From: an uncultured bacterium
GTDB lineage: Bacteria; Actinomycetota; Coriobacteriia; Coriobacteriales; Coriobacteriaceae
Length of the DNA: 64,000 nt
Direction: 5' to 3'
Assembly (NCBI GenBank): GCA_905214525.1
Contig: CAJMMN010000006.1
Location: forward strand, 1-64,000
In this document: piece by piece, positions 55,119 through 64,000 of the stretch
Layout of the letters: every line of letters begins with the position of its first letter
Position numbering within the stretch: position 1 is the first letter of the stretch
Translations under genes and position numbers: made by a program
Notes under the pieces: model-generated
Told to the model about the DNA's origin: nothing
Databases searched by the model: none
What the model saw: only the letters and a program-made list of their open reading frames with translations

Positions 55119-56396
55119 TTACATCACAGCGCGCAGCTCAAACCGATCGCCGTTAATGCGGAACTGGCAGTTGCCGTTCATGCGTTCGACGGCAAGCTTA
55201 ATGCTCTTGGTGCCAAAGCCGTGACCGGCGTGCTGAGCCACGGGCATGCCGTCGACCATGTGCGGCGCCCGTCCAAATGTGTTGGAAACCGAAAGCAGCA
55301 GCTGCCCGTCCTCAAACCGCAGATCAAGATCGACAAAGCGCTTGCCCTCGGGGGCGGTGCTCGCCGCGGCAATGGCGTTTTCCAGGGCATTCGAAAGCAC
55401 GCTGAACAGGTCGACATCGGCCACATGCACGCTCTGGGGCACGGCGGCGCGCAAGTCGGCGGAAATGCCGCGCTTGCTGATGTCCGAGCCAAACGACGAA
55501 AGCGCGATGTTGACGGTCTCGTTGGCGCTGTAGCGGCGCACGGCGGTGCGGTCGTTGGCCTCGCATAGCGTATCGATGCGATCGAGTGCCTCGTCGGTGC
55601 GGCCTTCTTCGATCAAGACGGCCAGACCGCGCAAGAAGTGCCGCATGTCGTGGCGCAGAATCGACAGCTCGCGTCCGGACTGGCGCCATGCATCGAGTTC
55701 CTTCATGGCCGAGCTATCGCGTGTCTCGAGCATCCAGCGTTCGCGCTCGGCAGCCTCTTTTTCTTCGTATTCACGCAGGTAAACGGCAAGAAACATAAGA
55801 TAGAAGGCGCAGAGCGCAAAGGCCAAAAACTCAACCGTTACCACCGAGCCCGAGTGGAACAGCGTGGTGTAGACGTTGGTGGCATAGTCAAAGACGTAAT
55901 AGACGAGCGGCAGGATGAGCAGAATCTCGAGCTCGGTAGGGCTTTTGACCGCCAGACGGGGTCCAATGTCACGGGCCCAATGCAGCAGGATCGCAAAGAC
56001 GGCGACCGTGGTGATAATGCGCGCCACGTAGTACGCGATTTGCGAGTCAGTGGCGGCGAGCGCGGCGATGCCCATCCAGTTGCTGAATTGGCAGCTCAGG
56101 TAGGCACTGGTGATTCCCAACATAACGAGCAGCGGGCTCAGACGATAGCGCGCACACAGGTAGACGATAAGCGGCAGGTGCACGACAAGCGGATAAGCCT
56201 GACGGGCAAAAAGCTCTCCGCCTACGACATTGGCGATCGAAAAGGCAGCGCCGGTTGCGGCTCCGACCCCCACCAACTCGAGTGCATGGCGTCGATTAAT
56301 TTCGATACCGCACAGCGCCGCCGAGGCAAAGACGCCAAAGAGTAGCGTTGTGGCGTGGTGGATTGCCCAAAGGACCATTTCGACCGAGGAGATCAT
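55119..56396 (-). CDS. GHKL-type sensor histidine kinase (AgrC/NatK-like)
   Basis: 425 residues. Six to seven N-terminal membrane segments (about 1-205) are followed by a coiled region and the phospho-acceptor His249 in SILRHDMRHFLRGLAVL. The GHKL ATPase shows VLSNALENAIAAAS (N box) and GHGFGTKSIKLAVERMNG (G box). Such kinases usually sense peptides or cell-density signals. The ATG at 56396 overlaps the response-regulator stop by one base (TGATG); an in-frame TTG just before it is less likely. The partner LytTR regulator is encoded immediately upstream. Confidence 0.88.
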   Translation of the reverse strand: MISSVEMVLWAIHHATTLLFGVFASAALCGIEINRRHALELVGVGAATGAAFSIANVVGGELFARQAYPLVVHLPLIVYLCARYRLSPLLVMLGITSAYLSCQFSNWMGIAALAATDSQIAYYVARIITTVAVFAILLHWARDIGPRLAVKSPTELEILLILPLVYYVFDYATNVYTTLFHSGSVVTVEFLAFALCAFYLMFLAVYLREYEEKEAAERERWMLETRDSSAMKELDAWRQSGRELSILRHDMRHFLRGLAVLIEEGRTDEALDRIDTLCEANDRTAVRRYSANETVNIALSSFGSDISKRGISADLRAAVPQSVHVADVDLFSVLSNALENAIAAASTAPEGKRFVDLDLRFEDGQLLLSVSNTFGRAPHMVDGMPVAQHAGHGFGTKSIKLAVERMNGNCQFRINGDRFELRAVM

Positions 56397-57118
56397 CAAC
56401 GCCTCCCGCCCTCAAAGCGCACCGCAAAGTAGGCGTCTTGGAATCCCTGCTTGCAGCTGCGCGAAAGCGGGATGCACGCGCCCGAGCGCATGACGATGTC
56501 CGTGCGATCGAAGTGATCGATATTGCGCAGGTTGACCTGGTAGCTGCGGTGGCATTTAAAGAAGACCGCGTTTTGCGCCAAACGGTCCTCGACGCTGCGG
56601 AACGACTCGAGTGCCTCGATATCGCGCCCATCGCGCAGATGGAAGACCACGTGCTTGTTGCGCGCCTCGGCATATTCGATGTCGGACAGGCGCAGGGCGT
56701 GGTAGCCAAAGGACGTTTTGATCACGAGCTCGTCGGTTGCCGCCGGGCGCATGCTCGAAAGCTCGTCGAGTAACTGCGCCAGGCGTTCGTAAGTCACGGG
56801 CTTGAGCAGATAGTCGAAGGCGCGGACCTCGTAGGACTCCAGAGCGAACTCGGGCGACGAGGTAAGGAACACCAGACGCACGGCGGTATCGGCCTGGCGC
56901 AATTCGCGCGCGGTGTCCATGCCGTTGACGAGCGGCATGATCATGTCGAGCAGGATGATGTCGGCGCGCGACGCGGCATGGCGCGCCAGCAGGTCCTCGC
57001 CGCGCGTAACGAGCGCAACATCGACCGCCGTGCCCGTCTCGGTCGACCAACGGTCGACCATCCGGTGCAGTCTATCTAGAAAAGCGACGTCATCGTCGCA
57101 GGCAATAATCTTGAGCAT
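56396..57118 (-). CDS. LytTR-family response regulator (AgrA-like)
   Basis: 240 residues. The receiver domain (1-120) has the acidic cluster CDDD and the phospho-acceptor Asp58 in IILLDMIMP. The LytTR DNA-binding domain (about 138-240) includes DELVIKTSFGYHALRLSDIE, FFKCHRSYQVNLRNID and GACIPLSRSC. AAGGGGG precedes the ATG. It forms an operon with the GHKL kinase and is divergent from the giant surface-protein gene that starts 242 bases away, a possible target. Confidence 0.92.
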   Translation of the reverse strand: MLKIIACDDDVAFLDRLHRMVDRWSTETGTAVDVALVTRGEDLLARHAASRADIILLDMIMPLVNGMDTARELRQADTAVRLVFLTSSPEFALESYEVRAFDYLLKPVTYERLAQLLDELSSMRPAATDELVIKTSFGYHALRLSDIEYAEARNKHVVFHLRDGRDIEALESFRSVEDRLAQNAVFFKCHRSYQVNLRNIDHFDRTDIVMRSGACIPLSRSCKQGFQDAYFAVRFEGGRR

Positions 57119-57273
57119 TCGGCCCCCTTAGTAATTCGATTTTGCCACATTGGGCGCGTACCGCTCGCGGGGGTGCGCACCGTTTGCGCCCCACGGCGTG
57201 CAACTCGCGCCAAGCGGCAGGGCGTTAGAAAGTGCAGCAGCAAAATAATCCGTGGATAAACATGTCAATACAT

Positions 57274-57309
57274 GCTGGTGGCTGGCCGGGGAACACGCCA
57301 GCCGCCAGC
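57274..57309 (+). promoter_or_regulatory. Hairpin in leader of surface-protein gene
   Basis: GCTGGTGGCTGGC and GCCAGCCGCCAGC form a 13-bp stem with one G.T pair around CGGGGAACAC, 51 bases before the start codon. No T tract follows. It may be an mRNA stability or regulatory element, or part of a binding site for the adjacent LytTR regulator. Confidence 0.5.
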
Positions 57310-57359
57310 GCCAAACGATGCCAGACATCGCGAAGCATAGGGATAAAGGGAGCTGCACG

Positions 57360-60300
57360 ATGAGGGAGAAGAAGATGGGGATGCGCACTGTGTTGACGCG
57401 CCTGCTGGGTATCGCCACCGTGGCCTGCGCGCTCGTGGCAACGCCGACGGTTGCTGAGGCGGCGACTACGGCGGATATTCCAAGCGACGCGATTCTGGCC
57501 CAGAGAAGTCCTAATGGCCTCCTATATCCCTACTCGGTGAAGCTCGAGGCGGGAAAAGACTACGTCATCGGCGGTGAAATTACCCTTGGTCACTATGAGG
57601 TCGAGGGCGGCACCAAGGACGATCCGACGCGTGTTTACTTTTCCAACAAACCTAAATACGGTGGCCAGATAGTCGACAAGAGAGACTCTACTAGCGGCGA
57701 GCTCTTCGTCCTCAAGGGCGGCTACATCGAATTTATCGGCACTGGCGGTTCCTTTCAAACTCAGTTTGACTGCAATGGTCATAGTTTCTTGTCTGACGAT
57801 GCAAATCCGGATAAAACGTATGGCGCAGATTCTGTTATCGACAAGAGGCGTGCCGGCGGGAGCTTAAACTTCAAGATGAGCGGCATCGACCTGCGAACCA
57901 TTAAAGGAAAAAGTTCCAAACGCGCTATCGCGCTATATGGCACGATGGACGGGGGCGAATCGGCCGTATTCGAGGACGTCTCTGTAATTGGTTGGGATTG
58001 CAGAACGGGAACGGCGAGTTATGGTCATGACCATGACTACGGGAACAGTACTTACCTATATACCGCCTCTCCTGCTCCGGTTACCATCCGCGGTTCGCAG
58101 AACAGCGGGAAGAGTCTAGACGTAACCTTTAACAACTGTACCTTCGAGCGCAACCGTGACCACTGCGCTGGCGCATTGAGCGTTGTGGGCCGTGGGTTCC
58201 GTCCCAAGGTCGTGCTTAATAGCTGCACGTTTAACAACAACAGGCAGGAATCGATTTGGTGCAAGAGCCTTGGGGTCGAGGATACAAACGAGCATACTCA
58301 TGCGGGCAATATTGTCGTCAACAATTCGGATGTCACGCTCAACAACTGTCTCGTTCAGTCAGCGGACTCGCGGGTTCCGGCGGCGAACTATACGCAAGAT
58401 ATGGTTATGACGAGCGCAATTGCGGTGGCTAAAAATTCGACATGCACACTCAACAATACGCAGGTGAGCGACACTTATGCAGAGGGCACGTACTACCATT
58501 CCGATGCGAACACGCGTCGAAACACTGTGTATGCCCGCGGAACGGTGACACTTGCTGGCAATACGACCATTACAGCTAACAGCGAGAAGGGCGCCCGAGG
58601 CCTTGCGCTCGACACGCCGGGGATTATTTACTACGGCAAACTGAATATTGCCGAATCCTTTGCAGGCAAGGTCCAGCTGTCGCTCAAGGACGATCAGCTG
58701 GGCGCCTATAAGGGTACTCAGTGGAAACTTGGCACTTGCGATATCGATGAGGCTGACCTGCGCGCTCGCGTTACTACGGACGATCCAAGTGTCGGCATCG
58801 GAAAGACGAACGACGGGTATGTATATGCCTCGCGCCTGCCGCATGAACATGTGTGGTCGGTGGAAAAGGCTGCCAACAGTTCATATCAGCTGAAGGTCGC
58901 CTGCGCCGGCAAGATGCGCCCGAGCGATTGCAACTACAAAAATGGTTATGCCGTCGAGCTGGGCATCGATGGAGCGACGCAGAATAAGGGAAAGCTGGGC
59001 GTTACATACAGCGGCGGTGAAGTCATTCCAACACTGACGATGTCGAATAAGGATGGCTATGCTCGAGACGATATCGTCTCGACGGGAGGCGTACACATCT
59101 CCGGGTCTCAGTATTACAAGCTTTCGAAGTGGGGCGACAGTGCGGGCGAGGCGCTGGAAGAAGTTCCTACCAATGCTGGCATCTACCGTATCGAGTCCAA
59201 AGTTAAGGTCGATGGCCAGGAAGACTACCTGACGCTCACTCGTGAGTTCGAGATTAGGCCGTTGGAGCTGAGCAAGGTCAGTGGGCTCACGTTTGAATTC
59301 AATGACGACGGAACAGACGCCACGATCGATGGTGAGAAAGTCCGTGCGTACCCGTGGACGGGCAAGACGATCGCGCCCAGTTTCTCTGTCAAGGTTTACA
59401 ACTACGATTCTCAAAGCTGGTCGAACTTCGTCAAGGGCGGCGACTACAAGATTGATAATGATCCGTCATATAGCACGGTGAGCGCGATCGATCCTCCCGG
59501 TTCCAATTCCTATTACCCGTACTACCAGCTCTATATCAAGGGCATGGGCAACTACACGGGCTCGGCATTCGCACGCTGGACCATCACGGGAACGCAGTTC
59601 GAGGACGTGACGGCCGAGGGATTCGAAGGTCCCTATGACGGGCAGGCGCATGGCGTCAACATCTCGGTATCGAACGCCCCTGCCGACATGAAGATTGAGT
59701 ACAGCGTGGATGAGAGCGACGAATGGACGGCGGAGGCTCCGAGCTACACGGACGTTCAGCGCACTCGCAAGGGCGAGGTTCGCTCCGTGACGGTCGATTA
59801 TCGCATCATCGCGACGGATTATGTGACAAAGAGTGGATGCGTCGAGATCAGGATTACGCCTGCCAGCCAGCCTGTTCCGTGGCGTTATATCGCTAGCGAA
59901 GGCACAGGTGTCAAGGTCAAGGACGAAAGTGCGCATTTACTCGAGGATGGGTCGCTTTCCAATCTGAATAAGACCTATGAGTGGAGAAAATACGGGGACA
60001 CATACTGGGAGTCCATCGGTGCCGGTAAAACTTCGGTCGATGGACTGCCTGCCGGGAAGTATGAGGTGCGCTTCAAAGCGGACAACAACCACTACGCTTC
60101 GGGGGCCAACGTCTTCGAAATTGCGGAGGGGCCTTGCGCGTCCGCTGACGGTACTTGGCATAAAACCAAGGGTTCGAAAGGCGCTCACTGGCAGGTGTGT
60201 CGATGCGGCAAGAAGCTCAACGAAGACACGCATGTCTTCTCTTGGGAGGAAGTTAAGGCTCCCACCACCGAGGAGCCCGGTCTAAAGCGGTATCAATGCT

Positions 60301-63300
60301 CCACGTGCGGCTATGTCCTGCGCGAGGAGGAGATTCCTCCGGCGTGCATCGGCGGTTATGTCGGCGTGTATGACGGCAACGAGCATGCCGTGAGCGTGGA
60401 CCTTAAGGATGGCGCGACGGCTCAGTTCAGCATCGACGGTGGCGTCACGTGGAAAACGGATGTTCCCACAATCAAAAACGTCGGCAAGACCACTGTCGAC
60501 TATAAGGTGACCACCCCTGGTGCTTCCGACATCAAGGGGCGGGTGACGCTCGAGGTGACGCCGCTTGCGATCACGGTGGCGCCTGCTGCCGCATCTAAAA
60601 CGTATGGCGACCCGGATCCCGACTTTACCTATAAAGTGACGGCTGGTTCCCTTATGGAGGGCGATACGCTTTCCGGTATCACGTACAAGCGTGATGAGGG
60701 CGAGAATGTCCTGACCGGTTATAAGACGTACAAGGTGACGGCTTCTCAGGAAAAGGGCGCCAACGCTAATTACGACATTACGTTTGAGGCGGGCGAGTTT
60801 ACCATCACACGTCGCACTATCGATGTGAAGTGGAATGGTGGTCAATACGTTTACAACGGCCAAGAGCAGGGCCCCACGGCAGAGATAACCAATCTGGTTA
60901 ACGGCGACGACGTGTCTCTCAAGGTCACTGATGCCGCAAAGGTAGATGCCGGCACGTATACGGCGAGGGTGACTGGGCTCGTCGGTGAGGATAAGGTTCT
61001 CTCTAATTACCGCAAGCCCTCGGGTATTGAATGCACGTACGCTATCGCCAAGGCCAAACGGGACAGTGCTCCCAATGTAAAGGCGACAGTGGAGACCGTG
61101 AGTGGTAAACACGACGGTAAGATTGAGGGCGTTGATACATCGATGATGCTGGGGAAGCCTAGCAAGCAGATGATGTTCATCAAGGCAAGTGATCTGGTTG
61201 ATGGCGACAAGCTTGAGAATCTGGCGCCTGGTTCATATCGCCTGTGCTACGGGGCGACGACGAATTATGAGGCCTCCGAGATCGTTACCGTTACGATCGC
61301 CGCTGGGCCTAAGCTCAAGGTGACGCTGCCGGCCGAGCAGGCAGGCTACACGCTCACGGCCGACGCGACCGAGCTCGATTGGCACGGTTCTGCGACGCTT
61401 AAGCTTACGGTTGCGGATGGCTATTACGCGACCAAGGGTCTTTCCGTTAAGGCGAACGGCGAGACCATCAAGCCCAGCGATCAGGGCGTTTACCAACTGT
61501 CTAAGGTTGAGAAAGACACCGCGATCACCGTTGAGGGTATCGCCAAGCACGAGCCCGATGGCACCGGCTGGAAGAGCGACGGTTCTTCTCACTGGCATGT
61601 TTGCACGTGCGGTGAGCGGATTGACGTTGCCGAGCATTTCTTCGAGTGGGTAATCGACGAGAAGCCTACGGTCGAGAAGCCTGGATCCAAACATTTGCAC
61701 TGCACTGTCTGTGACTACAACTCCTCCGATAAGGTTGTAATCCCGGCAGCCTCTGTTGCCGGCTATTCCGGCGAGTATGACGGCAAGGTCCACGCTGCCG
61801 ATGTCTCGGCCCTGCCCGAGGGCACGGCGGTCACGTACAGCATCGACGGTGGCGTCACTTGGTCTGCCACGGCCCCCGAGATCAAGGACGTCGGCACCCT
61901 GCCGTTCAAGTACAGCGCGATCGTCGACGGAGCCGCTATCGAGGGCGAGGCGAAGCTTGTGGTGACGCCGCGCAAGGTCACTGTGACGGCGTCCGATGCC
62001 TCCAAGACGTACGGTAACGATGACCCTGAGTTTACGTGGGCGGTCACATCCGGCAAGCTCGTCGAGGGCGAGAGCCTCCAGGACATCACCGTCTCCCGCG
62101 AGGCCGGCGAATCTGTGCGAAGGGGCGGTTACGTCGTGACGGCGTCGCAGTCCGAGGGCGCCAACTCCAACTACGAGATCACGTTTAAAGACGGCAAGTT
62201 CACCATCGACAGGCGCGAGCTCACCGTGGAGTGGGACGCTACCACCGAGTTCACCTACGACGGCGAAAAGCACTGCCCCGGGGCGGAACTCGGCAACGTC
62301 ATGGGCGATGACGACGTCTCTGCGTATGTCGACGGTGCTGCGGTCAAGGCCGGCTCCTACACGGCGGAGATCACCGAGCTGACGGGCGCCGACAAGGTCA
62401 ACTACAAACTGCCGGCAACGGGCCTGACGTGCAAGTTCTCCATCAAGAAGGCTCCCAAGGGCGCACCGGTGGTCCAGGGTGTGGCCGAGACCGTCAGCGT
62501 CAAGGCTGACGGCAGGATCACGGGTGTCGACGCCACCATGGAGTGGCGCGCCAAGGACTCGGGCGAGTATCGGGCTGTGCCCGAAGGCGCGACCGAACTC
62601 AGCGGTCTTGCCGCGGGCACGTACGAAGTGCGCTACCGCGCTGATGACGACCACGAAGCCTCCGCCGCGACTAAGGTTACGGTTGCCACGGGCCGCAAGC
62701 TTGCTGTGGCGCTACCCGCCGAACAGGTTGGCTACAAGCTCACGGCTGACGCGACCGAGCTCGACTGGCATGGTTCCGCCACCCTCACTATCAGCATCGA
62801 GGACGGCTACTTTGCCGATCCCTCCGCCTACGTCGTTAAGGTCAACGATTCAGTCGTGACGCTCAACGAACGCGGCGAGTTCACCGTCCAGGACGTCGAG
62901 GGCGTCGTGAGGGTGACGGTCGAGGGCGTGCGCAAGCACGAGGCTGTGAGCGATACGTGGATCTCCGACGACAATACACACTGGCACGAGTGCACTTGCG
63001 GCGGCAAGATTGACGAGGCCGCACACACCTTTACGTGGGTTGTCGACACGCCTCCCACGGCGACCGAGAAGGGCTTCGGTCACCGTCAGTGCGTCGTCTG
63101 CGGGTACGCCCTTGCCTCCGAGGAGATTCCGGCTGCTGCCATTTCCGGCTACTCCGGCGAATACGACGGCGCGTATCACACGGTCAACGCTTCGGCGCTG
63201 CCCGAGGGCGCGACGGCCGAGTACAGCACCGACGACGGCAAGACCTGGTCTACCACCGCCCCCGAGATCAAGGACGCCGGCGTGCTGGATGTTGCCTATA

Positions 63301-64000
63301 AGGTGATGATTGGCGGTGCGACGGTCGAGGGCAAAGTGACGCTCAAGGTTACGCCGCGTGCGATCACGGTCACCGCTCAGAACGCCTCCAAGATTTACGG
63401 CGAGAAAGACCCCGTCTTTGAGTGGTCGGTCACCTCTGGCGAGCTCGTCGGGGACGATACGCTTGAACTTGAGATCGAGCACGAGGACTGTGACGACGTG
63501 CGCGAGGGCGGTTATGCTCTGCGCCTGACGCAGCCCGAGGGTGCGAACCCCAACTACGCGATTACGTTCATCGACGGCACGTTCATCATTAACCAGCGTC
63601 TGCTCACCGTGACGTGGGGTACCACCGAATTCGTCTACGACGGCAAGGAGCACTGCCCCGTGGCAGAGCTTGGCAACGTCATCGGCAAGGATGACCTTGG
63701 TGCATTCGTTGACGGTTCCCAGACCGAGGTCGGCACCTATACGGCGACCCTCGCCGAGCTGACGGGCAAGGCCGCGGGCAACTACACGCTGCCCGCCGAT
63801 GGCTTGACCTGCGAGTTCTCCATCAAGAACGCTGCGCAGGACGCGCCGGTGGTCCAGGCCGAGGCTGAGACCGTGAGCGGCAAGAAGGACGGCAAGATCA
63901 TGGGCGTCGACGCCACCATGGAGTGGCGCGCTCAGGGCGCCGCCGAGTACCAGGCCGTGGGCAAGGACGTGACCGAGCTCAAGGACCTCGCTGCCGGCGT
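57360..64000 (+). CDS. Giant repeat-containing surface protein (MBG-type domains), incomplete at window end
   Basis: At least 2,213 residues; no stop before the window end. A signal peptide (MREKKMGMRTVLTRLLGIAT to about residue 35, cleavage near AEA) marks export. Residues about 40-490 form a right-handed beta-helix-like region with Asn ladders (VTFNNCTFERN, VVLNSCTFNNN, VTLNNCLVQ). Two middle domains (about 540-920) are Ig/MBG-like. From about residue 925 a unit of about 465 residues repeats, with HW...C.CG and CxxC motifs at 60186, 61590 and 62979. Each unit carries a YxGxYDGxxH module, an SKTYG MBG domain, a YDG(K/E)xHCP module and LPAEQxGYxLTADATELDWH. AAAGGGAG precedes the ATG at 57360. 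Anchoring signals would lie beyond the window. Confidence 0.88.
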   Translation, partial: MREKKMGMRTVLTRLLGIATVACALVATPTVAEAATTADIPSDAILAQRSPNGLLYPYSVKLEAGKDYVIGGEITLGHYEVEGGTKDDPTRVYFSNKPKYGGQIVDKRDSTSGELFVLKGGYIEFIGTGGSFQTQFDCNGHSFLSDDANPDKTYGADSVIDKRRAGGSLNFKMSGIDLRTIKGKSSKRAIALYGTMDGGESAVFEDVSVIGWDCRTGTASYGHDHDYGNSTYLYTASPAPVTIRGSQNSGKSLDVTFNNCTFERNRDHCAGALSVVGRGFRPKVVLNSCTFNNNRQESIWCKSLGVEDTNEHTHAGNIVVNNSDVTLNNCLVQSADSRVPAANYTQDMVMTSAIAVAKNSTCTLNNTQVSDTYAEGTYYHSDANTRRNTVYARGTVTLAGNTTITANSEKGARGLALDTPGIIYYGKLNIAESFAGKVQLSLKDDQLGAYKGTQWKLGTCDIDEADLRARVTTDDPSVGIGKTNDGYVYASRLPHEHVWSVEKAANSSYQLKVACAGKMRPSDCNYKNGYAVELGIDGATQNKGKLGVTYSGGEVIPTLTMSNKDGYARDDIVSTGGVHISGSQYYKLSKWGDSAGEALEEVPTNAGIYRIESKVKVDGQEDYLTLTREFEIRPLELSKVSGLTFEFNDDGTDATIDGEKVRAYPWTGKTIAPSFSVKVYNYDSQSWSNFVKGGDYKIDNDPSYSTVSAIDPPGSNSYYPYYQLYIKGMGNYTGSAFARWTITGTQFEDVTAEGFEGPYDGQAHGVNISVSNAPADMKIEYSVDESDEWTAEAPSYTDVQRTRKGEVRSVTVDYRIIATDYVTKSGCVEIRITPASQPVPWRYIASEGTGVKVKDESAHLLEDGSLSNLNKTYEWRKYGDTYWESIGAGKTSVDGLPAGKYEVRFKADNNHYASGANVFEIAEGPCASADGTWHKTKGSKGAHWQVCRCGKKLNEDTHVFSWEEVKAPTTEEPGLKRYQCSTCGYVLREEEIPPACIGGYVGVYDGNEHAVSVDLKDGATAQFSIDGGVTWKTDVPTIKNVGKTTVDYKVTTPGASDIKGRVTLEVTPLAITVAPAAASKTYGDPDPDFTYKVTAGSLMEGDTLSGITYKRDEGENVLTGYKTYKVTASQEKGANANYDITFEAGEFTITRRTIDVKWNGGQYVYNGQEQGPTAEITNLVNGDDVSLKVTDAAKVDAGTYTARVTGLVGEDKVLSNYRKPSGIECTYAIAKAKRDSAPNVKATVETVSGKHDGKIEGVDTSMMLGKPSKQMMFIKASDLVDGDKLENLAPGSYRLCYGATTNYEASEIVTVTIAAGPKLKVTLPAEQAGYTLTADATELDWHGSATLKLTVADGYYATKGLSVKANGETIKPSDQGVYQLSKVEKDTAITVEGIAKHEPDGTGWKSDGSSHWHVCTCGERIDVAEHFFEWVIDEKPTVEKPGSKHLHCTVCDYNSSDKVVIPAASVAGYSGEYDGKVHAADVSALPEGTAVTYSIDGGVTWSATAPEIKDVGTLPFKYSAIVDGAAIEGEAKLVVTPRKVTVTASDASKTYGNDDPEFTWAVTSGKLVEGESLQDITVSREAGESVRRGGYVVTASQSEGANSNYEITFKDGKFTIDRRELTVEWDATTEFTYDGEKHCPGAELGNVMGDDDVSAYVDGAAVKAGSYTAEITELTGADKVNYKLPATGLTCKFSIKKAPKGAPVVQGVAETVSVKADGRITGVDATMEWRAKDSGEYRAVPEGATELSGLAAGTYEVRYRADDDHEASAATKVTVATGRKLAVALPAEQVGYKLTADATELDWHGSATLTISIEDGYFADPSAYVVKVNDSVVTLNERGEFTVQDVEGVVRVTVEGVRKHEAVSDTWISDDNTHWHECTCGGKIDEAAHTFTWVVDTPPTATEKGFGHRQCVVCGYALASEEIPAAAISGYSGEYDGAYHTVNASALPEGATAEYSTDDGKTWSTTAPEIKDAGVLDVAYKVMIGGATVEGKVTLKVTPRAITVTAQNASKIYGEKDPVFEWSVTSGELVGDDTLELEIEHEDCDDVREGGYALRLTQPEGANPNYAITFIDGTFIINQRLLTVTWGTTEFVYDGKEHCPVAELGNVIGKDDLGAFVDGSQTEVGTYTATLAELTGKAAGNYTLPADGLTCEFSIKNAAQDAPVVQAEAETVSGKKDGKIMGVDATMEWRAQGAAEYQAVGKDVTELKDLAAG

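Overview
The window looks like a chromosomal segment of a gut Coriobacteriia (Actinomycetota), most likely a Collinsella relative. This rests on high-GC coding sequence, strong GGAGG ribosome binding sites with some GTG starts, many sugar PTS and glycosidase genes, nickel-hydrogenase maturation genes and a giant repeat-built surface protein. The genus is an inference from gene content; no rRNA or other phylogenetic marker is present. 46 protein genes are called. I saw no tRNA, rRNA, CRISPR array, transposase or integrase.

Layout. 0.3-2.5 kb: membrane O-acyltransferase (minus). 2.7-11 kb: nucleoside and pentose unit (ribokinase, nucleoside hydrolase, LacI regulator, fucose/arabinose-type isomerase, split transketolase, FGGY kinase), then luxS at 11.1 kb. 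11.6-15.1 kb: an AT-richer cassette with a BglG/LicT antiterminator and its leader, PTS EIIBC and esterase. 15.3-17.7 kb: DUF4867 protein and a GH1 phospho-beta-glucosidase. 18.1-22.1 kb: 7TM-type sensor, histidine kinase and LuxR-type regulator. 22.2-26.5 kb (minus): lipoprotein, SPFH/zinc-ribbon protein and two further zinc-ribbon proteins, resembling a YdjGHI envelope-stress module. 26.8-33.4 kb: DUF1593 hydrolase, esterase, second PTS EIIBC and apiosidase-like hydrolase. 33.6-38.4 kb: Mg2+ P-type ATPase, pyrE and an HTH-desulfoferrodoxin fusion. 38.6-45.6 kb: RpiR regulator, large GH106-like hydrolase, AraC regulator, second GH1 enzyme and a free-standing EIIA-Glc. 45.8-47.5 kb: lipoprotein and HAD phosphatase. 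47.6-53.8 kb (minus): hypE, hypD, hypC, hypF, nikR and a small helical protein. 54.0-57.1 kb: thioredoxin, an unknown gene and a GHKL/LytTR two-component pair. From 57.36 kb to the window end and beyond: a surface protein of at least 2,213 residues.

How the genes work together. The region is largely a carbohydrate-scavenging zone. Two EIIBC permeases lack a IIA domain and could both be served by the lone EIIA at 45 kb. Two GH1 enzymes could cleave the imported phospho-glycosides and share a duplicated upstream element. Esterases, an apiosidase-like enzyme and a GH106-like enzyme suggest use of decorated plant glycosides. Isomerase, FGGY kinase and split transketolase form a plausible ketopentose route. 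The hyp/nikR block supports [NiFe]-hydrogenase assembly, although no hydrogenase subunits or hypAB lie here.

The least ordinary material is non-coding or embedded: a 207-bp palindromic element inserted in frame in hypF; a 170-bp structured repeat present twice with compensatory changes in its stems; a family of hairpins with a conserved GGGGAC loop but unrelated stems; and three copies of a long inverted repeat whose arms co-vary.
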